Of a stretch of 64,000 nucleotides of DNA, positions 1 to 10,382 are shown in pieces (the first letter of the stretch is position 1; every line of letters starts with the position of its first letter). This DNA comes from Jaltomata sinuosa (Eukaryota > Streptophyta > Magnoliopsida > Solanales > Solanaceae), in assembly GCA_003996215.1 (NCBI GenBank), contig QJPP01002921.1, positions 153,593 to 217,592 on the forward strand, in the 5' to 3' direction. The position numbers and the translations under genes were made by a program. The notes under the pieces are model-generated. The model ran no database searches. It saw only the letters and a program-made list of their open reading frames with translations, and was not told where the DNA came from.

Positions 1-47
1 TGGAAGAAGAAGGATGACATGTGGGGTAACTTAAAATAAATGATTTG

Positions 48-1290
48 TTCCCCGATGAACATATCATGGCTTTTTCTTATTATTTCATACCTTGGTTCGC
101 TGATTTTGCTAATTTCCTAGCGAGGGATCTATTGCCGGAAGGTCTAACTTTCCATCAGAAAAAAAATTCCTTCATGATGCCCAAAAGTTCTATTGGTGTG
201 AGCCCTATATCTTTCTAATTTGCGTTAATGGTATGATCCGAAGGTGCATTCCAAAAATTGAGATGATGCTCATTTTCGATTCTTGCCATTCTTCATTAGT
301 CAGTGGTCACCATGGTGGCATGCGAATAGCCTCGAAGGTGTTGTAAAGCGGATTCTATTGGCCAAAACTCTACCAAGATATGCATGATATAGGGAAATAA
401 TGTTACCACTTCCAATGTACAGGGGAGTATCTCGGCGCCATGACCTTCCATTGACACCAATCCTAGAAGTTGAATTAGTTGATGTATGGGGCATAGACTT
501 CATGTGACCATTTGTAATCTCTTTTGGAAACACTTACATCCGGGTGGCTGTGGACTATGTATCCAAATGGGTAAAAGTGGTATATTTTCTAAACAATGAG
601 GGGAAAAGTGTCACTTTGTTTCTCAAAAAACAAATATTTTCTTATTTTGGCACCCATCGTGCCATCATTAGTGATGAAGGATCCCACTTTTGCAACCGGT
701 TGTTTAGTGCTTTACTTGACAAATATGGAGTCAAGCATAAAGTTTCCACCCCTTACCATCCACAAATAAGTGGCCAAGTTGAAGTATCCAATAAGGATAT
801 CAAATCCATTCTCACAAAAATGGTGAATGCCAATATAATGGATTGGGTACAAAAATTTGATGATGCATTGTGTAGTACAGATTATAAAACTCCTAATGTT
901 ATGTCCCCCTACCAAATGGTTTTTGAAAAAGCTTTCCATCTTCAGGTGGAATTAGAACATAAAGTCATGTGGGCTTTGAAAAGGCTGAAGTTGAATTGGG
1001 AAAAACCTGCTCATGCTAGGGTTGAATACCTTAATGAGATAGACAAATTTTGGATGCAAGCCTATGAGAGTGCCTCACTCTACAAAGGCCGAATGAAGCA
1101 CTACCATGATTAGCAGATCCTAAAGCAAGAATTCTCTCCTGGTGATTGGGTACTCTTGTTCAATTCAACATTCTGTCTTTTTCCGGGTAAACTAAAGTCA
1201 AAATGGTCTGGTCCCTTCAAGGTATCTCAAGTTTTTGCAATAGAGCGATTGAGTTGGAAGCCAAAAATGGAATTTAAAGTCAATGGGAAA
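48..1290 (+). pseudogene. Athila-type integrase pseudogene
   Basis: Integrase inserts element cDNA into host DNA. Read across frames, the stretch begins at the RNase H/integrase border (FPDEH at 48). It continues through a degraded zinc-binding region near 270-420 in which the histidine pair is still recognisable (SGHHGG) but the cysteine pair is damaged. The core then carries the first acidic residue in GIDF (about 497), the second in ISDEGSHF (about 679) and the glutamate in GQVEVSN (about 785). A GPF-type C-terminal module (LFPGKLKSKWSGPF) ends near 1220. The longest open piece is 544-1113 (189 codons). Stops occur at about 507 and at 1111, and there are several frameshifts before 480. No chromodomain follows, as expected for Athila. 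It is non-functional. Confidence 0.88.
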
Positions 1291-1374
1291 TAAGTCAAGA
1301 AGTTTTGGGTATTATGAAGGATGTTTCACTGATAGAGGTGACTTACATCGATTAACTATGATTAAGAGGTACCC

Positions 1375-1425
1375 CCGTCGAGCCGTGACATTAAACCAAG
1401 TGCTTCTTAGGAGGCAACCCAAGCA
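1375..1425 (+). other. Conserved post-integrase element with AGGCAA-loop hairpin
   Basis: About 50 nt just after the integrase remnant are shared with F (45449-45498) and E (26836-26886, minus). The core here is GGAGGCAACCC, flanked by TGCTT and AAGCA arms that can pair across the AGGCAA loop. The plus frame also reads a short peptide (LNQVLLRRQP) that resembles the translations in the other two elements, so a coding explanation is possible. I know the string as frequent in plant gypsy elements but know of no assigned function. Confidence 0.7.
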
Positions 1426-1429
1426 TCCA

Positions 1430-3554
1430 CTTTTATTTTGGTATTTTTTTCTTTGTGTTATTTTTGTTGTTGTTTTTGTTGAAGTTTGTAGGTAGGTAAG
1501 GAGTTAAGAGGGTTGGAATGTTTAGAAGACATCAAATTACTCATGCAAATACACACCATATTGGCACATTGCATCACATTTTGCATATAAAGAGGCAGAT
1601 AAATGGTAATCTCGGCAAGGTTATGTTACCAAGATGTGAGCTACGGTGTGAATCATAATTTCCATTATGCGCGTTAGACTCTGGTTTGCACCTTAACCTA
1701 GATCACTTGCATTCCACCAACTTTTTCAGCATGAGCTGTAATGTCTAGGGCATTTCACCCCTGCCCTTATGCGAATCGCATCCCACCCCAGGGAGTACTC
1801 CTCATCTAACATATATTTCATTAGGAGCAATGTTCTATTTAAGTTTGGGGGTGATGAACCCTCCGTGTGGAATGTGTTTTAATTGGCAAAATATTATCTT
1901 GCATGGTTTTAATTTCGATCGCCTTGTCAATAGTACAGTAGTGAATAAACTACAAGGGTTTTGTTCATACCACGGTTCTTTTCCAAGGAGCAAATTGTTT
2001 TCTTTTATTTTCTTTTGTTTATTTTTATACCAAACCGGGTTGGTGTTTTCCTATGATAGATTCAGAGGTGACTTTCTTAAGAGAAAATGTCAAGTTTTAG
2101 TTTAAATTGAGTCCGTGTTTTTCTTATCTCGAAATGGACCCATTGAAATAAATTTATTGGCAAGAAGTTTTTGGAAAATTGAAGGAAAGAGGGAAAATAA
2201 TTTTGAGTAAAGCATTCTCTTTTCATGACTTGCACATTCCATATTTGGCTCGATCGATTCACAAACGAGTGTGTGAAAGAACTCGAAATAGCTTTTCAAA
2301 AATAATTTGTCCCAATTGATTTCAAGTCTAATTGTGAAATTCTTGTATTGTGATGCCTTGTGTGGTAAGGCTGTACTTCGTTCTTGTATGTATGTGTTGT
2401 ATAGAACTTGCCCTGAATGTGATTCAAGGCGAAATCCTAGATGTAACTGAGCTTTGAAGATGACCTTAGGCCCTTTTTGAATAGTCACTTCACCCAAATT
2501 GACTTCCCTTTACATTGATCCTAGTAAGCCCATTTAAGCTTGTGACCTTTCTTTGGCACCTTGTTAGATACCTTGACCCTTTTTGGAACCTCAATTTTTC
2601 CATACATCCTCCCTAATGGCTCGAAAGGGGGGGGGGGAAATTGAAATGATAACATAGGAAATAGCCTATGTTTGGGGGTGTATGTATTAATGTGTAGAAG
2701 AGAAGGGATGCATTTCAATGCAAGGTAGCACCATATTCCTAAAATGAAAATTGCTTCTATATGTCCATTGAAATGAGAAAATTGAAAAGAAAAGATAGAA
2801 TTGGTGCTACCAAGTGAAGGTGATAATAGGATGTGAAATGATCAAGTTGAAAGGAAACTTGGGTTGTGATAGGGAGACATAAGGTGAAGTTAATGTTCAA
2901 AAATGTGACCAGTGTTTTGAGCAATCACAAGGAGCGTTAGGGAGGTTTAGTCACTTGAACAAAACTTAATCCTCACCTTAACCCTAGCAAACATCATCAC
3001 CCGCAAGTCCTTAGTGATTCTGAGCTTGGTAACTCTACATTAGTGGCAAATTACATGAAGGGCAAGCCTATGATTTAATGCGTTGTGCACTCGAACTTCT
3101 TTGAGAGAGTGAGAGTTTTTTTTTCCTGTTATAGTCCCTTTTTATTGTGAATTTCATGATTGTGAGTGGGATTCTCTCTTGTGGTGAGTGGCATCACAAA
3201 CTTGAAATGAATCATGAAGTCTCTATCTCAATTTAGAGGAATGATTAAGATAAGTTGTGTGGCGCATCTCAAGGCAATCCTTGAAGGTCCATGCCAATGA
3301 CTTGAGAAGCTGGATAATCTTATTTTGAATGATAAATTCCTTTTTGACAAACATTTTGAAATAAGCACTTGCCTTGAGAGTTTGGTGATACAAATTGAGA
3401 TGTGCATTGTAGTTGAGTTTTTTTATTTTGAGTCTTTTATTATTAATATCTTAGTGTTTAGAGTTTAGATTAATCTTGTGTACACCCTTTGGTGTTTTAG
3501 AACATAATTCATTCCTTACCATGTGAGTATCTTGCTTGAGAACAAGAAATAGTT
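1430..3554 (+). other. Post-pol non-coding region of element J
   Basis: No convincing gene. The reading frames here are short and unrelated to known families. A PPT-like AAGTTTGGGGGTG occurs at 1842-1854. A motif shared with E and F lies at 2050-2090 and a G10 run at 2629-2638. The segment 3040-3110 resembles F at 59600-59650 (both contain GTGGCAAA followed by GGGCAAGC), so this is the shared 3' untranslated part of Athila-type elements. Confidence 0.6.
2050..2090 (+). other. Shared short motif (GATAGATT...TTCTTAAG) in element J
   Basis: CTATGATAGATTCAGAGG followed by TTTCTTAAGAGAAAA. Closely related copies occur twice in F (48310-48350 and 48484-48528) and once in E on the minus strand (25571-25615). 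All four also translate to a DRxxxDxLK-like peptide, so RNA and peptide explanations both remain open. Confidence 0.55.
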
Positions 3555-3567
3555 CAAGTTTGGGGTT
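3555..3567 (+). other. Polypurine tract of element J
   Basis: CAAGTTTGGGGTTT lies directly before the LTR start. F has the near-identical AAGTTTGGGGGTTT in the same position (60061-60073). In this family the tract primes plus-strand DNA synthesis. Confidence 0.75.
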
Positions 3568-4521
3568 TTATAAATTGGTAATCTACCAACTTATTAAGCC
3601 TTTATTCATGAATTATTGCCAATTTTTTATGAAAATTAGAGGTACTTATTGTCTTATTGATGAAAATGCAGGTACTCTTGGTCAAGAATAGAAAACAAAG
3701 GAATTGAACCCAAAGAGCGCAAAAAAGAGTTGAAGTGTGAAGGTGATCGAAAAAGAGGAAGAAACTGTCGAAGGGTGCGAGCCGCACAATGCGACATGCG
3801 AGATGAACCCTCCTTCACACCTCACCACACCAGTAACAGACCTCATTGGATGGAAAAGGAAGCATATGCGAGTAGCACAATTAAAGGTGTGATCGCACGT
3901 CGCATCGCACCAGCCCTGAAGGGCATTTTTGTCCAAAGCCTTGTGACGTATTGGGAAGATTCTAAAACCCATTTTGGGGTGTGTACCTGATATAGAATTT
4001 TAGTTTTAATTTCCCCAAGGAAGATATTGAGAGTACACTCTTCTCTCTTCATCTTCTCCAATTAGAATCACCATTTTTGTAAGGATTTGAGCTTGGATTT
4101 GAAGTTTAGCTTTGAATATAAATGGAATTATGGATAACCCATTTGGGATATCTTCTTATTTCTTTAATATGAGCAGCTAATTTCCTTGTCTAGGGGAATG
4201 TGATGATGGATATTTGAATTTGGATGTGGGTATTGATTAATTGTGCTTATAATTGATGAATTAGTATGGGTCTATTGAATTCTTCATAATTTAATCATAG
4301 AATTAATGATTGCAAACATATATTCAGCTTTCTTAATTGTGTTCTTGCTTGAAAGAGAAGTTCATAATTCAGATAGGAATTCAATAGTGGGAATTTGGGA
4401 TTTTCACCTTAGATTGAGGCTAGAAATAGCTTAATCGAAGGAAATACCCATCTAAGAATCTAAGATAGAAATAGTGTGATTCCCCCAAGCATTGAATTGG
4501 TTAGTTTAAGGTAAAGCTATG
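3568..4521 (+). repeat. Truncated 3' LTR of element J (Athila type)
   Basis: The first bases, TTATAAATTGG, match the TGATAAGTTGG start of F with mutations. The text then follows the LTR shared with H and I. Examples are a CG-rich block at 3777-3920 and a stretch near 4400-4500 whose reverse complement is seen in H at about 36190-36260. Only about 950 bp of a 1.4-1.5 kb LTR remain. It stops exactly at the first base of B (TGTCAAGG at 4522), so B inserted here. The remaining 0.4-0.5 kb was not found after B. Confidence 0.75.
3777..3920 (+). repeat. CG-rich phrase block in LTR J (GTGCGA/TCGCAC type)
   Basis: Degenerate copies of GTGCGA, GCCGCAC, GCGACATGCG and ATCGCACGTCGCATCGCACC crowd 140 bp of otherwise AT-rich LTR. 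The block starts about 209 bp from the LTR start, the same offset as in H, E and F. Confidence 0.6.
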
Positions 4522-7392
4522 TGTCAAGGCCCAAAACCGGGACATAATGGCGCCTACATAACCCCCTAGTAGGTTAGCCAATCCAACAACGCGAAAGATA
4601 ATATAAAGCAGTTTAATTTAAGGAAAGCCGAAGAGAAGTATAAGAGAATAGGGAGAACAGTATATATATGTACCAACTGTAATAAATATACAAAAAAATG
4701 GCCCTAAAGTGACCATGAAGAAAAAATATACACAAAAACCAACCCGGACCTGGTGTCACCGGTACAAGAGCTTCTAAAATATGGAGTAGCTATACAACGG
4801 AATCTGTCTATCATAAATACAAAAATATAGATAGAAAAGTAGAAGGAAAGCAGTAAAAGACTCCAAAACACCGGGAGCTCACTACGATCCGAACAACAGC
4901 TGGCCTCAAATTGTAGGAGGATCAATGAGGGTGGCTCGTACTAGGGGCTACATCAAAAAAAGATACAGAGTGTAGTATGAGTACCAAAACAACGGATACC
5001 TAGTAGGCATCATAGGCCGACCAAACTTAGAAATATAATATATAATATAAATTACAGGAAAGTAAGCTAACTACAGGGATCAACCTAGCTCTAGTTATAA
5101 AATCAAAAACAGAACTAACTGGGCTAACAGAGAAGAAGGTAAGAACCTAAAAATGAAATCAAGGCAACAGACAATCCAAGTACGCTCAAGCATAATGCAA
5201 TGCAATGAGGGATGATGTGATGCATAAATGTATAAAAAGTAAATCTCAGAATAATGCATCGGGCACTCGAAATTCAACATCAGACTCATTAACATATGCA
5301 TAGAAAGTAAAACCCAGAATAACACATTGGGGCGCTCGGAATCGATCATTGAACTCATGAACAAAAAAGTAAATGGGGAAAAGGTTCGGGAACATCCCTT
5401 GGACTGACATAAAAATAGTACTTTTCCTTTCCTTTCCAAAATCAGTAATAAAAACAAAGGTAACTCCTAAATCTCCCATTTAAGCCAAAAACCTCAAAAA
5501 TCTTTTTTTTCTTTACCGCAAGGCATGCAAATACAGTATGAGCATATAACTTTCCAAATCCAAAGAATATACCACACAAGCAAGGAAAACTGGGGAAAAC
5601 ACCTTCCAAATAAGAGAACTGACCTGGAACTCCATCCAATCCGTGTTATGGCCTGGGGCCCACAGTTAAACACACAACCGACAATAAGGTGGAAAGAGCA
5701 TAAACTAACTATGAAAATAACTAAAAGCATCTACTCTACCTCTAAAACCTAAGAAAAGCATACTAAGGATTCTAGGCTAACCACATCAACTCAACAAGCT
5801 TCTAAACTAAGGATAACAGTAATAATTCTAATCTATGATCCAAAATGACCAATTTATTTTAAGTTATAAGATTTAAGCCTATTTCTACCTAAGATCCAAC
5901 CTAACGCTCAAGTAATTTATAAGATATAAAATCTAACTAAAGTCAGTCTAAAAAAGTAAACCATAACCTACCTCGTGGCCAAACCGCAAACACGAATCGT
6001 CACTCATGCGCCTTCCCCTTTCGACAAGCCTCAGAAAGCTGCCACACTATCACAAACACATTCCAGATGTCAAGATGAGAAGAATGACACCCATACTACT
6101 ATAAGAAAAATTAGGCCAGAAATTGGGTTGAAAATTGACCCTCGGGGCCTGTGCAATGAATAGAAAACAAAATTCACAATTATTTTTGTAACCCATGCCC
6201 AATATTTGAGCGCAAATGGGACTCATTTTGATGCCCAAAATAGTCCTAAAGTCCACTAGTTTAAAGAGAAATTTAAATAGGGAAATCAACGAGAATTATC
6301 GGAAGCAATGAGAATTAAGCAATAAAAAAGAGAAGAGGCATACAAGGGGACTTACCAAAGCAAGAGGGACAGATAATTGAGCTTAGGATCAGAGCTTGGG
6401 AGCTTATCAATGGAGGAAACTCATTTTTGAGGTGAAGGCAACGAAGTTAGCAGCTTATATAGCTGCCAAGGGTCCTTCATCGTGGTCGCGAAGGACCCCA
6501 TGGGGTCGCGAGGAATGAGATTGCCAGACTATCATGATCGCGATGATCCAGCCACGCGATTGAGAAGAACAAGATGGAGCGGGTCCCAGTCGGCCTTCAT
6601 CATGATCACGAGGAGCCACCCTTGCGATCGTGTTGGTAAAAAAGCTAGACCATAGTGAACACAAAGTCCATCTCACGAGCGTAATGACCAAAATGGTCTA
6701 CAACAGAAAGCAACAACCAGCAAAACACTAAGGCTAAAAAGTAACCCGATGGACCCTCGAGATTCATTCGAAACCTCGTGAACATAAACCAACCATGCTA
6801 ACCTACCAGAAAAAACATTCCAGACTCAATGGAATCAATGAAATTCCTAACATAGATCGTTTTAATGAAAAGTTGGCCTCTTGACCAAAACCAACTTTTA
6901 TCAAAATAGAACTCAAAGGCCAAAAATAAGTATCGAAGCCTCAGCACCCAAACCAAAGATCCCTCTAGCCCAAAGGTTACATTTTGGACCTAAGAACGAT
7001 GATAAAATTTCCATCCAAGGCCATTCTCTCTGAATGTTGACCAAAGTCAACCCTACAAGCCAAACTAGTCTGAAAACATAGAAAATAAGACAAAACCAAA
7101 TAAAAAACTCCAAGGCCCCAACCAAGGGTACCACTAGACCAAAATCCCTATTCTGGAGCTAACAGAACTATTGGAATTTGATTCCAAGCATGTTTACCAA
7201 TAATGTTGACCGAAGTCAAAGATTTTCTAAGTTCAAGTTCTAAAACAATGAAATGGTCATAATGACCTACCGAATGGACCAACCACTAAACTGTTAGTCC
7301 TAACAAGTTATAAATGACTTGTAGCTACTGCAAGAAATCTCAAAATTAAAAAAAAGCATGAAAATTAGAAAATGACCTAGAGGGTCATTACA
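4522..7392 (-). repeat. 3' LTR of element B (2871 bp)
   Basis: On the plus strand it runs from TGTCAAGGCCC to GGGTCATTACA, so the minus-strand LTR reads TGTAATGACC...TTGACA with proper TG/CA ends. The second copy at 8138 matches throughout (for example GGCGCCTACATAACCCC, and the caccggtacaagagc stretch near 4758 and 8368). Frames open across it are LTR shadows. Confidence 0.83.
6475..6625. repeat. CG-rich phrase block in LTR B (GATCGCGATGA type)
   Basis: Repeated variants such as GGTCGCGA, GATCGCGATGATCC, CACGCGATTG and CTTGCGATCG occur at about 770-915 bp from the minus-strand LTR start. The same block is at 10115-10255 in the other LTR. The phrase is the one found in the unrelated Athila-type F. 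Confidence 0.6.
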
Positions 7393-7440
7393 ACATCCAA
7401 TACTAAAAGGACTTTCATCCTCAAAAGTTAAAGAAATGAT
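7393..7440 (-). other. Polypurine-side end of the B interior
   Basis: Immediately inside the LTR the minus strand reads AGTATTGGATGT before TGTAATGACC. The neighbouring ACTTTCATCCTCAAAAGT text recurs just inside the LTR of C (35290-35320). This is the 3' end of the internal region, where the plus-strand primer sits. Confidence 0.5.
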
Positions 7441-7931
7441 ATTACCGGAAGGCTCAAAAAGGAGAGGATAGCGGGTCCGACTGGAATAGGTGGAACAACT
7501 GTAGGAACTGACAATACCTCTGATCAGGGAGCCACAGTAGCAGGCTATGCTCCTTAACCCTGTACCGCTGCCTGAGCTGAAGTCTCAGCCTCGTCTCTGA
7601 CCAGAGAACCAATTGAAGTACCGGGCAAAGCTGTTGGTGGAGACATACCCTCAAGAAACCCAAGTAAGTGAACCTAGGTGTCCTGTAGTACTGGAGTAGC
7701 TGCAAAACCTTCCGGCTGCTAGGCTGGCCCCATATTATCTAGCTCATACTGTACCTCCTCAACAACAATATCAGGCTCTGGTGATGGTAACCTAGTCTGG
7801 GCACGAGCTGGCACCACAGCCCATCCCCTACCTTGACCTCTAGGTCGACTTCTACCCCATCCCCTAGTTAGGGATCTAACTACAGGTGCGGGGGTCTCAT
7901 TTTCACCGGCTACTGATCTCGTTCGACCCAT
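7441..7931 (-). pseudogene. gag N-terminus remnant, element B
   Basis: Gag forms the virus-like particle. The minus strand opens with MGRTRSVAGENETP at 7931, followed by an Arg/Gly-rich stretch (RGWGRSRPRGQGRGW), and stops at 7719. A second frame continues over 7705-7454. The low-complexity basic N-terminus starting about 200 bp after the primer-binding site is what chromovirus gag genes of this type look like. The capsid domain, zinc knuckle and all of pol are missing because the interior ends about 50 bp later. Confidence 0.6.
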
Positions 7932-8122
7932 CTGAGAAAGAGTGAAACAAAGATATAGAAGTTGATAAAGTCAAGGATGCACGGTAAGGAATAAAATAAG
8001 ATGGAATCTTTCCTAGGAGTGTCATATAGCCTCTCGCAAATAGGATACGGACGTCATCATACCGATCCACAAGACTCTACTAGACACTTTGCTCTTGTAC
8101 TGACGAGATTGGTGAATCCATA

Positions 8123-8134
8123 GCTCTGATACCA
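8123..8134 (-). other. Primer-binding site of element B (initiator Met tRNA)
   Basis: The minus strand reads TGGTATCAGAGC, a perfect 12-base complement to the 3' end of plant initiator Met tRNA, 3 bases from the LTR end. It is the only undamaged primer-binding site seen in the window. Confidence 0.88.
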
Positions 8135-8137
8135 CTC

Positions 8138-10285
8138 TTTCACAGCCTAAAACTGAGCTATGGCGCCTACATAACCCCAGTGGGGAAGCTAACCCAACAA
8201 CGCGGAAGACAACTTAAAGCAATTTAATGTAAGGAAAGCAGAAGATAAATATAATAGAATAGGGCCAACATTATATATACGTACCAACTGTAATAAATAT
8301 ATAAAAAATAACTCTAAAGTGACCAAGAAGACAAAATATACACAAGAACCAACCCGTACCTGGTGTCACCGGTACAAGAGCATCTAAAGTACGAAGTAGC
8401 TATACAATGGACTCTGTCTATCCAAAATACAAAAATATAAACACAAAAGAAAAAGGAAGGCAGTAAAAGACTCTAAAACACCGGGAGCTCACCACGATCC
8501 GAACAACAGCTGGCGTCAAATGATACGAGGATCAACGAGGGTAGCCCGTACTAGGTGTTGCATCAAAAAAAGATGCAAAGTGTAGTATGAGTACCAAAAT
8601 AATGGGTACCAAGTAGGCATCATAGGCCGACTGAGTACAGAAAGATAATATATAATATAAATTATAGAAAAGTAAGCTAACTGTAGGGATCTACCTAACT
8701 GTAGTTATAAAACAAAAAACAAAACTAACCGGCCTAACAGAGAAGAAGGTAAAAACCAAAAAATGAAATCAAGGCAACAGACAATCCAAGTACACTCAAG
8801 CATAATGCAATCCAATGAGGGATGATGTGATGCATAAATATATAAAAAGTAAAACCCAGAATAATGCATTGGGTGCCCGGAATTCAACATCAGACTCATC
8901 AACATATGCATTGAAAGTAAAACCTAGAATAATGCATCGGGGCACCCAGAATCAATCATCGGACTCAACCACAAAATAGTAAATGGGGAAAAGGTCTGAG
9001 AACGTCACTTGGACCGGCTTAAAAGGAGGACTATTCCTTTCCTTTCCAAAATTAGTAATAAAAAACAAGGTAACTCCATTAAAATCTGAAAATCATGATA
9101 ACCATAGTAAATCTCGTATTTGAACCAAAAACCTCAAAAATATTTCTTTTCTGTACTGCTAGGCATGCAAATGCAGTATGAGCATATAACTTTTAAAATC
9201 CAAAGAATATACCACACAAGCAAGGAAAACAGGGCAAAATACCCTCTAAATAAACTAACTTAGAACTCCGTCCAATCCGTTCGATGTCCTCGGGCCCACA
9301 ATTATACACACAACTAACAATAAGGCAGAAAAAATGGAAAATAACTATGAAAACAACTAAAAGCATCTACTCTACCTCTAAAAACTCCTAAAAGCATACT
9401 AAGGATTCTAGGCAAACTACAACAACTAAGCAAGCTTCTAAACTAAGGATAACAATAATAATTCTAATCTATGATCCAAAATGGTTAATTTATTTCAAGT
9501 TACATGATTTAAGCCTATTTATACATAAGATCCAACCTAACACTCATGTAATCTATAAGATATAAAATCTATCTAAACTCAGTCTGGAAAAGTAAACCTT
9601 AAGCTACCTCGGGGCCAAACCACAAACACGAACCGTCACTCATGTACCTTTTTCTTCTAAATAGCCTCAAAAAGCTGCCACGCTATCACAAACACATTCC
9701 AGGTGTCAAGACAAGAAGAATGACACCTATATTACTATATGAAAAATCAGGCTAGAAATTGAGTCTGACAATGACCCTCAGGGTTCGCGCAATAAAATGA
9801 AAAACAAAATTCACAATTATGTTTGCAATAGATTAAGGAACCCATGCCCAAAAGTTGAGCACAAACGGGACTCATTTCCGGGCCTAAAATAGCCCCAAAG
9901 TCCACTAGTTCAAAGAGAAATTTAAAAAGGGAAATTGAAGGGAATTATCAATAGCAAGGAGAATTGAGCAACAAAAAAGAGAAGAGGGATACAAGGGGAC
10001 TTACCAGAGTAAGAGGGATGGATAATTGAGCTTAGGATCAGAGATTGGGAGCTTATCAATGGTGGAAACTCATTTTTGAGGTCAAGGAAATAAAGTTGGC
10101 AGCTTATATGGAAGGACCCCCATGCGGTCGCGAGGAATAAGCTGGCTAGACCATTGTGATTATGATAGTCCAGCCACGCGATCGCAAAGAATAAGCTGGA
10201 CTGGGTCCCAACCATCTTTTATTGCGATCATGAGAAGCCACCCTCATGATCGTGATAGTCAAAAAGTTAGACCATCACGTACGCA
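8138..10285 (-). repeat. 5' LTR of element B, truncated
   Basis: Homologous to 4522-7392 from TTTCACAGCC (damaged TGTCAAGGCC) to about 10280, where agreement stops after the AGTTAGACCATC stretch. Roughly 0.7 kb of the minus-strand LTR start is missing. About 12 bp at 10285-10296 before LTR I are unassigned. Confidence 0.78.
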
Positions 10286-10382
10286 ATAGTTACCTATGAT
10301 AACGCTGAAACGTACTCTCTTATCAGGAGGTATCAGCGATCGTCAGAGGAAAACACATTTATAGTTCCCAATGGATGTCGAG

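Larger units (their letters stand above)
1..4521 (+). mobile_element. Element J: Athila-type Ty3/gypsy, 3' portion (integrase to truncated 3' LTR)
   Basis: The window opens inside an Athila-lineage retrotransposon on the plus strand. In order it holds an integrase remnant (48-1290), a conserved hairpin-forming element (1375-1425), about 2 kb of post-pol non-coding sequence, a polypurine tract (3555-3567) and a 3' LTR (3568-4521). The LTR is cut off where chromovirus B begins at 4522. Gag, protease, RT and 5' LTR lie outside the window or are lost. The lineage call rests on the integrase sequence and on an LTR start shared with elements E, F and H. No ORF2-type gene is seen between integrase and LTR, unlike in E and F. 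Confidence 0.85.
4522..10285 (-). mobile_element. Element B: internally deleted Tekay/Del-type element, LTR pair round a ~745-bp interior
   Basis: Two long related sequences (4522-7392 and 8138-about 10285) flank a short interior holding a polypurine-side end, a gag N-terminus remnant and an initiator-Met tRNA primer-binding site. No protease, RT or integrase remains. The upstream LTR, on the right in this orientation, lacks its last roughly 0.7 kb where Athila LTR I starts, so the second target duplication cannot be seen. It is a deletion derivative that would have depended on proteins in trans. Confidence 0.82.

Noticed and set aside
2102..2497. 131-codon minus frame in element J
   Set aside because: Antisense to the post-pol region of J and overlapping the shared motif. 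No recognisable domain.
5095..5457. Membrane-like 120-codon frame on the minus strand
   Set aside because: Within LTR B. The copy in the second LTR (8705-8911) is open over a different, shorter span, and no family match is visible. The T-rich strand gives Phe/Leu-rich text by chance.
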